Assembly (NCBI GenBank): GCA_002377245.1
Contig: DFPL01000156.1
Span: 1-36,171, forward strand
Source of the DNA: Enterobacteriaceae bacterium UBA3516
GTDB taxonomy: Bacteria > Pseudomonadota > Gammaproteobacteria > Enterobacterales > Enterobacteriaceae
Direction of reading: 5' to 3'
Length of the DNA: 36,171 nt
Positions 15,633-23,233 of the stretch are shown here, piece after piece (position 1 is the first letter of the stretch; the number at the start of each line of letters is the position of its first letter). The notes under the pieces were generated by a model that ran no database searches, was not told where the DNA came from, and saw nothing but the letters and a program-made list of their open reading frames with translations. Made by a program: the position numbers and the translations under genes.

Positions 15633-16283
15633 ATGTCCGATAATGCTCAACTCACCGGTCTGTGCGACCGTTTTCGTGGTTTTTACCCAGTCGTTATTGA
15701 TGTTGAAACCGCCGGGTTTAATGCCAAAACTGATGCATTACTCGAAGTCGCTGCAATCACGTTGAAAATGGATTCAGAAGGTTGGTTGATGCCTGATGAG
15801 ACACTGCATTTCCATGTTGAGCCGTTTGAAGGGGCTAATTTACAGCCTGAAGCGCTGGCCTTTAACGGTATCGATCCGAGCAACCCCCTGCGCGGTGCCG
15901 TGAACGAGTACGACGCCCTGCATGCCATCTTCAAAATGGTGCGCAAAGGGATCAAAGACAGCAACTGCAACCGCGCCATCATGGTGGCCCATAATGCCAC
16001 CTTTGATCACAGCTTTATGATGGCTGCGGCAGAGCGTGCCTCACTGAAGCGCAACCCCTTCCACCCTTTCGTGACGTTTGATACGGCCTCTTTAAGCGGA
16101 CTGGCTCTTGGGCAAACGGTGCTTTCCAAAGCGTGTGCGGCGGCCGGGCTTGATTTTGATGCCGCTCAGGCCCATTCCGCTCTATACGATACTGAACAAA
16201 CTGCCCTGCTGTTTTGTGAAATAGTGAATCGGTGGAAACGCCTCGGCGGTTGGCCTTTACCGCCAGGTGATGAACAGGCATAA
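15633..16283 (+). CDS. rnt: Ribonuclease T
   Basis: RNase T is a homodimeric DEDDh exoribonuclease that trims the 3' ends of tRNA, 5S and 23S rRNA and other stable RNAs. The 216-residue product carries all catalytic residues: Asp23 and Glu25 (VIDVETAGFN), Asp125 (NATFDHSF) or Asp150, His181 and Asp186 (AHSALYDTEQT). The family's RNA-binding basic patches (for example RKGIKDSNCNRA) are conserved. AAGAGATT precedes the ATG, and a CATAAT element lies at 15595-15600. In K-12 lhr follows rnt directly; here rnt ends in a bidirectional terminator and the next gene is the converging grxD. Confidence 0.97.
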   Translation: MSDNAQLTGLCDRFRGFYPVVIDVETAGFNAKTDALLEVAAITLKMDSEGWLMPDETLHFHVEPFEGANLQPEALAFNGIDPSNPLRGAVNEYDALHAIFKMVRKGIKDSNCNRAIMVAHNATFDHSFMMAAAERASLKRNPFHPFVTFDTASLSGLALGQTVLSKACAAAGLDFDAAQAHSALYDTEQTALLFCEIVNRWKRLGGWPLPPGDEQA

Positions 16284-16313
16284 AAAAAGCGACCCGAGGG
16301 TCGCTTTTCTTTT
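16282..16313. terminator. Bidirectional terminator between rnt and grxD
   Basis: An AAAAGCGACCC / GGGTCGCTTTT stem has a very short loop, an A run before it and T-rich DNA after it. It ends rnt and the converging grxD transcript. Confidence 0.88.
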
Positions 16314-16324
16314 GCGCTAAGAGA

Positions 16325-16672
16325 TTACTCTGCGCCCGGCTCTTCAGATTTGTACTTCGCAGCCGTCTCTTTAATCAACGGCTGCAGTTCGCCGCGCTGA
16401 TACATTTCGATGATGATATCGCAACCGCCGACCAGCTCACCGTCGACCCACAGCTGCGGGAACGTCGGCCAGTTAGCGTATTTTGGCAACTCAGCACGAA
16501 TATCCGGGTTTTGCAGGATATCTACGTAAGCAAAGCGTTCGCCACACGCAGAGAGCGCCTGTACAGCCTGTGCGGAGAAACCACAGCTTGGCAGTTTAGG
16601 AGAACCTTTCATGTAAAGCAGAATTGGGTTCTCAGCGATTTGGGTCTGGATTTTTTCAAGAGTAGTGCTCAT
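16325..16672 (-). CDS. grxD: Monothiol glutaredoxin GrxD (Grx4)
   Basis: GrxD is a cytosolic monothiol glutaredoxin that binds a bridging [2Fe-2S] cluster with glutathione and takes part in iron-sulfur trafficking, for example with BolA-type partners. The 115-residue product equals E. coli GrxD. The CGFS active site is at residues 30-33 (LPSCGFSAQ), preceded by the conserved Lys22 (MKGSP). Glutathione-binding TFPQLWVDGELVGGCDI follows. The ATG lies after an AAGGAAGC-like ribosome site. It is divergent from mepH, and its 3' end faces rnt. The suf operon at the right of the window is functionally related but not adjacent. Confidence 0.97.
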   Translation of the reverse strand: MSTTLEKIQTQIAENPILLYMKGSPKLPSCGFSAQAVQALSACGERFAYVDILQNPDIRAELPKYANWPTFPQLWVDGELVGGCDIIIEMYQRGELQPLIKETAAKYKSEEPGAE

Positions 16673-17013
16673 TGTCTTGCTTCCTTCAACTTCTTATCGG
16701 CAGATAACTGTCATTGTAACGGTTCATGCGAGCAACGGAAAATAACATTTTGTTCACCACTCATTATTTTATCGTCTGTCACCCGCATCTACGTCGTAAG
16801 TGCCCATGGTGGCCCCTCTCCCGCCGCGTGATAGTTCAACAATTGAGCTTATGAGGGGCATAACTGGTGCTTTTTTTTGCGCTTGCTAACGAAACAGAGT
16901 TTTAGATGCAAAAAGCCTATTAACTTTTCTGCTTTTTATGGATTAGAATCGACGCGGTTCTAAATCATACGCAAGCATTATTGAATGCCTGCACTTATCC
17001 AGGGGATTGCTCA
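16673..17013. other. Divergent intergenic region grxD-mepH
   Basis: About 340 bases without a convincing gene, carrying the divergent grxD and mepH promoters. A plausible mepH promoter is TTAACT at 16920-16925 and TAGAAT at 16944-16949 with 18-base spacing. I see no sodB remnant here. Confidence 0.55.
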
Positions 17014-17859
17014 GTGGCGCGAATTCAAAAAGCTTCAATCACGCTCTGTGCTTTGTTGTTCACTACGCTGACATTTACACCTTTAGCAACGGCATCTGAG
17101 CAAACGCGAGGCGCGGCCGTCAATAAGTCGCACGTAGTGAAAGCATCCGAACGTAAGAAAAATAGTCAGACCAATAAAACATCAAAGAAAAGCAGTGGCA
17201 CCGCCTCCAGGGCAACGGCGAAAGCCGAAAATAAAAAAGTAACGACGGCAAAAAAAACCTCGACCGTCAGCAAGAAAACCGCAAGCAGTAAAACCAGCAA
17301 GAATACTCCCCGTCATAGTAAATCCAGCAAGGTTCCCGCTCCGGTTATTGCTATGACCGAAAAATGCACAAAGCGTAAAGGCCATAAATCGCAATGTGTA
17401 AAAGTGAAAGGAAGCAAACCCGTCACGATTTCTGAAGCGCACAAAGTGCGGATGCAAAAAATTCAGAAAACCGCAATGTCAAAGCTGATGAACCAGATTG
17501 GCAAGCCTTACCATTGGGGCGGCACCTCTCCAATGACCGGTTTTGATTGCAGTGGACTGGTGTATTACGCCTACAAAGACCTCGTAAAATTCCGTATCCC
17601 TCGTACCGCGAACGAGATGTATCACCTGCGTGATGCCTCTCCGGTCAACGTCGCAGAGCTGGAAAGCGGCGATCTGGTATTTTTCCGTACTCAAGGTCGC
17701 GGTACAGCTGACCACGTGGGTGTGTATGTAGGCAACGGCAAATTTATCCAGTCTCCGCGTAGCGGCCAGGATATCCAGATAACGTCGTTAAGCGAAGACT
17801 ACTGGCAGCGTCATTATGTTGGCGCCCGCCGCGTGGTCACGCCTAAAACCATTCGATAA
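17014..17859 (+). CDS. mepH: Murein DD-endopeptidase MepH (NlpC/P60)
   Basis: MepH is a periplasmic endopeptidase that cuts the D-Ala-mDAP cross-links of peptidoglycan and helps the sacculus expand. The 281-residue product has a signal peptide ending near residue 28 (LATAS), a Lys/Ser/Thr-rich low-complexity linker (about 38-108), and a C-terminal NlpC/P60 domain (about 150-275). The catalytic Cys is Cys179 (GFDCSGLVYYAY), the His is His234 (ADHVGVYVG), and the third position is the Gln of FIQSPRSG. The linker is poorly conserved and makes the protein about ten residues longer than E. coli YdhO. The start at GTG 17014 is chosen because AGGGGATT lies before it and homology starts at ARIQKASITLCALL; an upstream TTG at 16981 is in frame but unsupported. 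In K-12 sodB follows; here a terminator and ydhP follow. Confidence 0.94.
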   Translation: MARIQKASITLCALLFTTLTFTPLATASEQTRGAAVNKSHVVKASERKKNSQTNKTSKKSSGTASRATAKAENKKVTTAKKTSTVSKKTASSKTSKNTPRHSKSSKVPAPVIAMTEKCTKRKGHKSQCVKVKGSKPVTISEAHKVRMQKIQKTAMSKLMNQIGKPYHWGGTSPMTGFDCSGLVYYAYKDLVKFRIPRTANEMYHLRDASPVNVAELESGDLVFFRTQGRGTADHVGVYVGNGKFIQSPRSGQDIQITSLSEDYWQRHYVGARRVVTPKTIR

Positions 17860-17907
17860 ATATGCTGCCTCGAGCGTGATGGCAGGTCATAACCTTGAAA
17901 CGCAGGT

Positions 17908-17938
17908 AAAAAGCAGGAGGGTAAACCTCCTGCTTTTT
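17908..17938. terminator. Bidirectional terminator between mepH and ydhP
   Basis: AAAAAGCAGGAGG and CCTCCTGCTTTTT form a perfect stem with a GTAAA-type loop. A and T runs flank it, so it can serve both converging genes. Confidence 0.9.
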
Positions 17939-17940
17939 AT

Positions 17941-19110
17941 TTATTCAGCGGTCGCACAGGCTGGATTAGTCGCACCGCGACCGGACAACAGCACCAGCAG
18001 TAATGCCATCCCGGCAATCACCGCCCCGGTTACCGGAACAAAGACATAGCCGAGACCACCTGAAATCACCGCGCCCCCCGCTGCTGCCCCCAGCGCATTT
18101 CCCAGGTTGAACGCGCCGATATTGACTGAAGAAGAGAGACCAGGTGCTTCATGCGCGACACGCATAACCCGCATCTGTAGGGGCGGCACAATCGCGAAGG
18201 TGGCAGCACCCCATACAACCATGCCGATCGCCGCGCCAACTTCACTGCGTGCAAGCCAGGGGATCGCCAACATGATGGCAATCAATAACAGCAAGAAACC
18301 TTTCAGGGTTCCGGTCACAGAACGGTCAGCCAGCTTGCCACCCAGATAATTCCCCAAAGAGAACCCTACGCCAATGAGCACCAGCATTGCGGTAATAAAT
18401 GCGGGTCCTGCGTCGGCTATATCATGCAGTACAGGCGAGATATAGGTATAAAGCGTAAACATCGCCCCGGCGCCCAGTACGGTTGTCAGCAAAGCGGATA
18501 CCACCTGCGGACGCATCAGTACGGAGAGTTCTTTACGTACATCGGGTCGCTCTCCGGCATTACCTTTTGGCAAGGAGAGATAAAGGCTGACTATCGCAAT
18601 AATGCCAAGGCCCGCTGTGGCAAGGAATGACATCCGCCAGCCAATGGTTTCACCGAGCCATGTCGCCGCCGGCACCCCGCCGATATTAGCAATCGTCAGC
18701 CCCATGAACATGGTGGCAACCGCACTGGCCTGCTTCTCTTTTGCCACTACGCTTGCGGCAACCACCGAACCCAGTCCAAAGAATGCGCCATGATTGAGAC
18801 TGGTAATAATGCGCGACAGCATAAGCGTGGTGTAATCAGGCGAGATGGCGGACAACACATTGCCAAGCGTAAAGATTGCCATCAAAAAAATCAGTGCATT
18901 ACGCCGCGCGCGATGGGAAAGCAGCAACGTCATAAGGGGGGCCCCCACCATGACACCTATGGCATAGGCACTGATCAGCATTCCCGCTGCCGGAATCGAT
19001 ACATCGACGCCCCGTGCAATGACGGGCAGCAGTCCCATCGGGGAAAACTCGGTGGTACCGATGCCAAAGGCGCCTATCGCCAGGGCAAGCAGTGGATAAT
19101 TTACTTTCAT
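17941..19110 (-). CDS. ydhP: MFS transporter YdhP
   Basis: YdhP is a 12-helix major facilitator superfamily protein of the inner membrane, related to the AraJ/DHA1 drug and sugar exporters; its substrate is unknown. The 389-residue product equals E. coli YdhP. It begins MKVNYPLLALAIGAFGIGTTEFSPMGLLP, a typical family first helix with the GTTEF motif. It has the loop 2-3 region after MVGAPLMTLLLSHRARR and a central cytosolic loop near residues 190-210 (KGNAGERPDVRKE). Its 3' end abuts the bidirectional terminator shared with mepH. ynhF lies 170 bases upstream on the same strand but has its own terminator. Confidence 0.93.
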   Translation of the reverse strand: MKVNYPLLALAIGAFGIGTTEFSPMGLLPVIARGVDVSIPAAGMLISAYAIGVMVGAPLMTLLLSHRARRNALIFLMAIFTLGNVLSAISPDYTTLMLSRIITSLNHGAFFGLGSVVAASVVAKEKQASAVATMFMGLTIANIGGVPAATWLGETIGWRMSFLATAGLGIIAIVSLYLSLPKGNAGERPDVRKELSVLMRPQVVSALLTTVLGAGAMFTLYTYISPVLHDIADAGPAFITAMLVLIGVGFSLGNYLGGKLADRSVTGTLKGFLLLLIAIMLAIPWLARSEVGAAIGMVVWGAATFAIVPPLQMRVMRVAHEAPGLSSSVNIGAFNLGNALGAAAGGAVISGGLGYVFVPVTGAVIAGMALLLVLLSGRGATNPACATAE

Positions 19111-19247
19111 GATTTATTGACTCCGGAAATGCCGTGTCGTTGGCCGACACCGTCACAGAAGTCAAAAGTATGACAGCGTTCACAAAAAACAGAAGTGAGT
19201 GAAACGCGAAAAGAGTATTGCTGAATTCGGGATAATAGAAGAAGAAA

Positions 19248-19273
19248 ACAGCGAGGGAGAGAACTCTCCCTCG
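19248..19273 (-). terminator. ynhF terminator
   Basis: CGAGGGAGAG and CTCTCCCTCG form a perfect ten-base stem closed by two A residues. On the minus strand it is followed by a T-rich stretch (CTGTTTTCTTC). It lies eight bases after the ynhF stop, so ynhF is probably transcribed alone. Confidence 0.8.
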
Positions 19274-19280
19274 GGGTAAC

Positions 19281-19370
19281 TCAGTGCAGAGCCGCCGTCA
19301 TCGCACCCGCAACAATCAGGGCCAGCACAATGACAGTCGTCACTAAAGAAAACTTCAGGTCGGTGCTCAT
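19281..19370 (-). CDS. ynhF: Small membrane protein YnhF
   Basis: YnhF is a 29-residue stress-related inner-membrane miniprotein of unknown function in E. coli. Here a 29-codon frame, MSTDLKFSLVTTVIVLALIV then AGAMTAALH, starts at ATG 19370 and matches E. coli YnhF in length, both ends (MSTDLKFSLVTT, TAALH) and its single hydrophobic helix (residues 8-25). A strong AAAGGAGA ribosome site lies before the start, and a terminator follows the stop. Its position between ydhP and purR on the minus strand is as in K-12. It is too short for routine gene calling and would easily be missed. Confidence 0.93.
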   Translation of the reverse strand: MSTDLKFSLVTTVIVLALIVAGAMTAALH

Positions 19371-19608
19371 CAATTTTTCTCCTTTCCTATTACCCCATAA
19401 AAAGTGAGGTAGCGCATTTTTGCACAAATAAACGTAAAAATCTTGCAGGATTTAGATTGATATACGTTTTAGCGCTTCCCCTTTTGGTCAAGATAAGACA
19501 AAATTCGACGCTAAATTTATTAGCGTACCGGCCATTGACTCCCCTCCTGACGTCCAATGTCTTTTTCCCGGCGTAAAACAGTACATCGCGCGGTGAAAGG
19601 GTGAAGGC

Positions 19609-19624
19609 AGGCAAACGTTTACCT
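19609..19624. promoter_or_regulatory. PurR operator in the purR leader
   Basis: AGGCAAACGTTTACCT fits the 16-base PurR consensus centred on CAAACGTTTG-like symmetry. It lies 45 bases before the purR start codon, matching the known autoregulatory operator of E. coli purR. Confidence 0.88.
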
Positions 19625-19668
19625 TTAGCATTTTCAGGAGCTTATGATATGGCATGGAGTGACATCTG

Positions 19669-20694
19669 ATGGCAACGATCAAAGACGTAGCGAAGCGAGC
19701 AAACGTTTCCACCACAACCGTATCACATGTTATTAACAAAACCCGTTTCGTCGCTGAAGAGACGCGTAATGCTGTGTGGGCGGCCATTAAGGAGCTTCAC
19801 TACTCGCCGAGTGCCGTCGCCCGTAGCCTGAAGGTGAATCACACAAAATCCATCGGTTTGCTGGCCACCAGCAGCGAAGCGGCCTATTTTGCCGAGATAA
19901 TCGAAGCCGTTGAGAAGAACTGTTTCCAGAAAGGCTATACCCTCATTTTGGGTAACGCCTGGAACAATTTTGAAAAACAAGGCGCCTACCTGTCGATGAT
20001 GGCGCAAAAGCGCGTTGATGGTTTACTGGTGATGTGTTCAGAGTACCCGGAATCCCTGCTGACTATGCTTGGCGAGTACCGCCATATTCCGATGGTGGTC
20101 ATGGACTGGGGTGAAGCTAAAGCCGATTTTACCGACACCGTCATCGATAATGCGTTTGAAGGCGGCTACATGGCCGGGCGTTATCTGGTCGAACGCGGTC
20201 ATCGTGACATTGGCGTCATCCCAGGACCGCTTGAGCGTAATACCGGTGCAGGCCGACTGGCTGGCTTTATGAAAGCGATGGAAGAAGCGCATATCAGCGT
20301 AGCGGAAAACTGGATTGTTCAGGGCGATTTCGAACCGGAGTCCGGTTATCGCGCCATGCAACAAATTCTCACCCAGCCATCCCGCCCCACCGCCGTTTTC
20401 TGCGGTGGCGATATCATGGCGATGGGCGCCCTCTGTGCAGCAGACGAAATGGGCCTGCGTGTGCCACAGGATATTTCGGTGATCGGTTACGATAACGTGC
20501 GCAACTCACGCTACTTTACCCCGTCGCTGACCACTATCCATCAGCCAAAGGATTCGCTGGGTGAAACGGCATTCAATATGCTGCTCGACCGTATCGTTAA
20601 CAAACGTGAGGTCTCCCAGTCTATTGAAGTCCATCCGCGACTGATCGAGCGTCGTTCGGTGGCGGATGGTCCATTCCGCGATTATCGCCGTTAA
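19669..20694 (+). CDS. purR: Purine repressor PurR (LacI family)
   Basis: PurR binds hypoxanthine or guanine as corepressor and represses purine and some pyrimidine synthesis genes and its own gene. The 341-residue product equals E. coli PurR. The N-terminal LacI-type headpiece (residues 1-25, MATIKDVAKRANVSTTTVSHVINK) is followed by the hinge helix (SPSAVARSLKVNHTKSIGLL) with the minor-groove leucine in AVARSLK. The type 1 periplasmic-binding-protein fold holds the effector site (for example the RNTGAGR and DNVRNSRYFTPSLTT segments). One operator lies in the leader and a second inside codons 10-15, both matching the PurR consensus. Confidence 0.97.
   Translation: MATIKDVAKRANVSTTTVSHVINKTRFVAEETRNAVWAAIKELHYSPSAVARSLKVNHTKSIGLLATSSEAAYFAEIIEAVEKNCFQKGYTLILGNAWNNFEKQGAYLSMMAQKRVDGLLVMCSEYPESLLTMLGEYRHIPMVVMDWGEAKADFTDTVIDNAFEGGYMAGRYLVERGHRDIGVIPGPLERNTGAGRLAGFMKAMEEAHISVAENWIVQGDFEPESGYRAMQQILTQPSRPTAVFCGGDIMAMGALCAADEMGLRVPQDISVIGYDNVRNSRYFTPSLTTIHQPKDSLGETAFNMLLDRIVNKREVSQSIEVHPRLIERRSVADGPFRDYRR
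19697..19712. promoter_or_regulatory. Second PurR operator inside the purR coding region
   Basis: GAGCAAACGTTTCCAC overlaps codons 10-15 of purR and shares the GCAAACGTTT core with the leader operator 88 bases upstream. E. coli purR has the same arrangement of one leader and one coding-region operator. Confidence 0.82.
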
Positions 20695-20713
20695 TCTCTG
20701 CGAGGGGAGCGGG

Positions 20714-21625
20714 TCAATCCTGCTCCCACAACCACTCCCGATTCAGCGTTTCACTGTCCCCCAAATAACTCAGCAGCCAGTTTAACGCTGGTGAAGCTTC
20801 GTTTTGCTGCCAGGTCAGGCAACAGGCCGCGTCCGGGAAAGGATTTTCAAGCTCCAGCGCCACCCACTCTCCTTTGTCCAGCCAGGGGCGCGCAAAATGT
20901 GCCGGCACCATGCCGACACACAATCCCGCGGAGAGGCAGGCGGCGGACGATTCCCAATCCGGGGCCACAACCCGTTTCTGGTTATCCAGCAGCCAGGTTA
21001 TGCGTTTCGGCAGAGAGCGTGAGGTATCTTCACGCACCAGCGAAGGCCAGTTGCGCAAGGTATCGTCACTGAGAGGTGCCTTCATCCCGGCCAGCGGGTG
21101 ATGACTCGCCACTACACATTTCCAGCTCAGCATGCCCATATCCCGAAAGGTATAGCGGCCCCCAACGGGTATCGCCTGCGTCGCCCCGATGGCCAGTTCC
21201 ACACGGCCATCTGCCAATGCGTCCCAAACGCCGTTAAACACTTCCTGGAATACCAACAGTTCTACATCGCTAAAATGGCGATAGAAATCAACAATCATCT
21301 GCCGGGTTCGTTCAGGCTTGACGATATTGTCGACAGCAATGGCCAGCTGACCACGCCAGCCATTGGCAATTTGTTGACATTGCTGGCGGGTGATCTGCAT
21401 TTTTTTGATAACAGAGCGCCCTTCTTTTAAAAACAGCGCCCCGGCGGGGGTGAGTTCCACATCGCGATGACGACGTTCAAAAAGCGCAACAGCGAGCCAC
21501 TCTTCCAGTTGGCGCACCGTATAACTGACCGCAGAGGGCACACGATGCAGCTCCTGCGCGGCCGCGCTAAAGCTACCATTGCGAGCCACTGCATCGACGA
21601 CTTCAAGAGAATATTCTGACCACAT
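20714..21625 (-). CDS. punR: LysR-type regulator PunR (YdhB)
   Basis: PunR (YdhB) is a LysR-family activator of the adjacent nucleoside transporter gene punC in E. coli. The 303-residue product starts MWSEYSLEVVDAVARNGSFS, with the winged helix-turn-helix in residues 1-60 (SFSAAAQELHRVPSAVSYTVRQLEE), the linker helix (GRSVIKKMQITRQQCQQIA) and a two-lobed effector domain from about residue 90. The frame remains open for 40 codons further upstream into the intergenic region, but those residues are not conserved, so the start is set at 21625. It is divergent from punC across 114 bases, the standard LysR arrangement. The C-terminus is shorter than K-12 by about seven residues. Confidence 0.94.
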   Translation of the reverse strand: MWSEYSLEVVDAVARNGSFSAAAQELHRVPSAVSYTVRQLEEWLAVALFERRHRDVELTPAGALFLKEGRSVIKKMQITRQQCQQIANGWRGQLAIAVDNIVKPERTRQMIVDFYRHFSDVELLVFQEVFNGVWDALADGRVELAIGATQAIPVGGRYTFRDMGMLSWKCVVASHHPLAGMKAPLSDDTLRNWPSLVREDTSRSLPKRITWLLDNQKRVVAPDWESSAACLSAGLCVGMVPAHFARPWLDKGEWVALELENPFPDAACCLTWQQNEASPALNWLLSYLGDSETLNREWLWEQD

Positions 21626-21626
21626 A

Positions 21627-21699
21627 TTTTGCCTGCAAAAATTTTGAAACCCATTCGCAAATATTAGCGGTTCACAACCGAAGTTACACTCCCTAGACT
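21627..21699. promoter_or_regulatory. punR-punC divergent control region
   Basis: TTTTGC-CT-GCAAAA at 21627-21640 is a perfect inverted repeat just before the punR ATG. CGCAAATATTAGCG at 21656-21669 is a near-palindrome with a LysR-like T-N11-A type symmetry. For punC, TTCACA (21671-21676) and TAGACT (21694-21699) are spaced by 17 bases and fit a promoter. The near-palindrome sits just upstream of the -35 element, where a LysR activator would bind. Confidence 0.6.
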
Positions 21700-21739
21700 C
21701 TGTTTCCCTGTTTACCTGCACAAGAAAGAGATTTTTACC

Positions 21740-22939
21740 ATGCAACCAGGAAAAGGATTTTTAGTCTGGCTGGCGGGATTAAGCGTACTCGGCTTCCTCG
21801 CAACGGACATGTACCTCCCTGCCTTCGCCAATATTCAGCAAGATTTGCACACTTCTGCCGCCGTGGTCAGCGCGACGCTGAGCCTCTTCCTTGCCGGATT
21901 TGCTGTCGCTCAGCTGGTTTGGGGGCCCTTGTCCGATCGCTATGGGCGTAAGCCGGTACTGTTAAGTGGCCTGGCCATCTTTGCCCTCGGCTGCCTGGGA
22001 ATGATCTGGGTAGAGGATGCCCGCTGGCTGCTGGTTTTGCGCTTTATTCAGGCCGTGGGCGTTTGTGCGGCAGCCGTCACCTGGCAGGCGCTGGTTACCG
22101 ACCACTATCCGGCACAACGGACTAACCGTATTTTTGCCACTATCATGCCGCTGGTCGGATTGTCTCCCGCCCTCGCGCCACTGCTTGGCAGTTGGATCCT
22201 CGCCCATTTTTCCTGGCAGGCCATTTTTGCGACCCTCTTCGCCATTACGGTGGTGCTCATGCTGCCGGCGCTGCGTCTGCGCGCTATGCCGCGTAAACCC
22301 GCCCCGGACGCGCAACCGGTGACCTTTCTCACCCTGCTGCGTGATAAAGCCTACCGGGGTAACGTGCTGATTTATGCCGCCTGCTCCGCCAGCTTCTTTG
22401 CCTGGCTGACCGGTTCTCCCTTTATTTTGCATGATATGGGTTATGGCCCGACCATCATTGGCCTGAGCTATGTTCCACAAACCATCGCCTTCCTGATAGG
22501 GGGTTATAGCTGCCGTTGGGCGCTGCAAAAATGGTCTGGCGCGCGCTTGCTGCCCTGGCTGTTGGTCGCTTTTGCATTCAGCGTGATTGCCACCTGGGCC
22601 GTGGGCTTGCTGCCTGGTGCTTCCCTGACTGCCCTGCTGATCCCCTTCTGCCTGATGGCCGTGGCTAACGGCGCGATTTACCCCATCGTGGTCGCAGAAG
22701 CGCTGCGCCCCTTCCCTCACGCCACGGGTCGGGCTGCTGCGCTGCAGAACACACTGCAACTGGGCTTGTGTTTTATCGCCAGTCTGGTGGTATCAGCACT
22801 GATCGCCTTCCCCCTCCTGGCGACCACCAGCGTAATGGTGTCGACTGTGCTACTGGCGGGTCTGGGTTTCGTGATGCAACGCCGTGAAAATAATGCGCGT
22901 CGCCAGAAAGCGTCTCTTGAATCGTCCAGTCATGCCTGA
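21740..22939 (+). CDS. punC: Purine nucleoside transporter PunC (MFS, YdhC)
   Basis: PunC (YdhC) is an MFS DHA1-family inner-membrane carrier of the Bcr/CflA subgroup, linked in E. coli to purine nucleoside uptake under PunR control. The 399-residue product is near the K-12 length (403). It shows TM1 with the Bcr-type DMYLPAF motif (residues 23-29), motif A in the loop 2-3 (WGPLSDRYGRKPVLL) and the TM5 signature (GLSPALAPLLGSWI). A charged C-terminal tail ends at HA. The C-terminal tail is the least conserved part. The gene is divergent from punR. Confidence 0.93.
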   Translation: MQPGKGFLVWLAGLSVLGFLATDMYLPAFANIQQDLHTSAAVVSATLSLFLAGFAVAQLVWGPLSDRYGRKPVLLSGLAIFALGCLGMIWVEDARWLLVLRFIQAVGVCAAAVTWQALVTDHYPAQRTNRIFATIMPLVGLSPALAPLLGSWILAHFSWQAIFATLFAITVVLMLPALRLRAMPRKPAPDAQPVTFLTLLRDKAYRGNVLIYAACSASFFAWLTGSPFILHDMGYGPTIIGLSYVPQTIAFLIGGYSCRWALQKWSGARLLPWLLVAFAFSVIATWAVGLLPGASLTALLIPFCLMAVANGAIYPIVVAEALRPFPHATGRAAALQNTLQLGLCFIASLVVSALIAFPLLATTSVMVSTVLLAGLGFVMQRRENNARRQKASLESSSHA

Positions 22940-22992
22940 TTGCACTCGTAATTATGTGACATTTGTGCGATTAGCCTGCTAATCGTTTATGG

Positions 22993-23021
22993 TTGTATCA
23001 GCCGATTTTGAGGCCTATACT
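22993..23021 (+). promoter_or_regulatory. cfa distal promoter
   Basis: TTGTAT (22993-22998) and TATACT (23016-23021) are separated by 17 bases. A transcript starting near 23028 would have a leader of about 206 bases before cfa, close to the long leader reported for the distal E. coli cfa promoter. In E. coli and Salmonella this long leader is the target of small RNAs such as RydC. Confidence 0.72.
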
Positions 23022-23233
23022 CAATTTCGGCTGTACTAAAATAAAATTTTGTAAGCATTAACGGGAGCAGGATCGCGCCCGTTTCACCATGGAAGGCCAT
23101 TCTGGCAAGGGTATCTCCCTTCCTCTGTTCTACGTCGGATATCAGCCTCACGGTTCCACCGTGATATTTCTCACACCCCAAAGGCGGCAACGCTTTTTGA
23201 CGGTATCGATCACTTGCAGGTGATGGAGAAGTT

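Noticed and set aside
21962..22759. A 265-codon open frame antisense to punC
   Set aside because: The product is Gln/Gly/His-rich low-complexity sequence typical of the complement of a GC-rich membrane protein gene.
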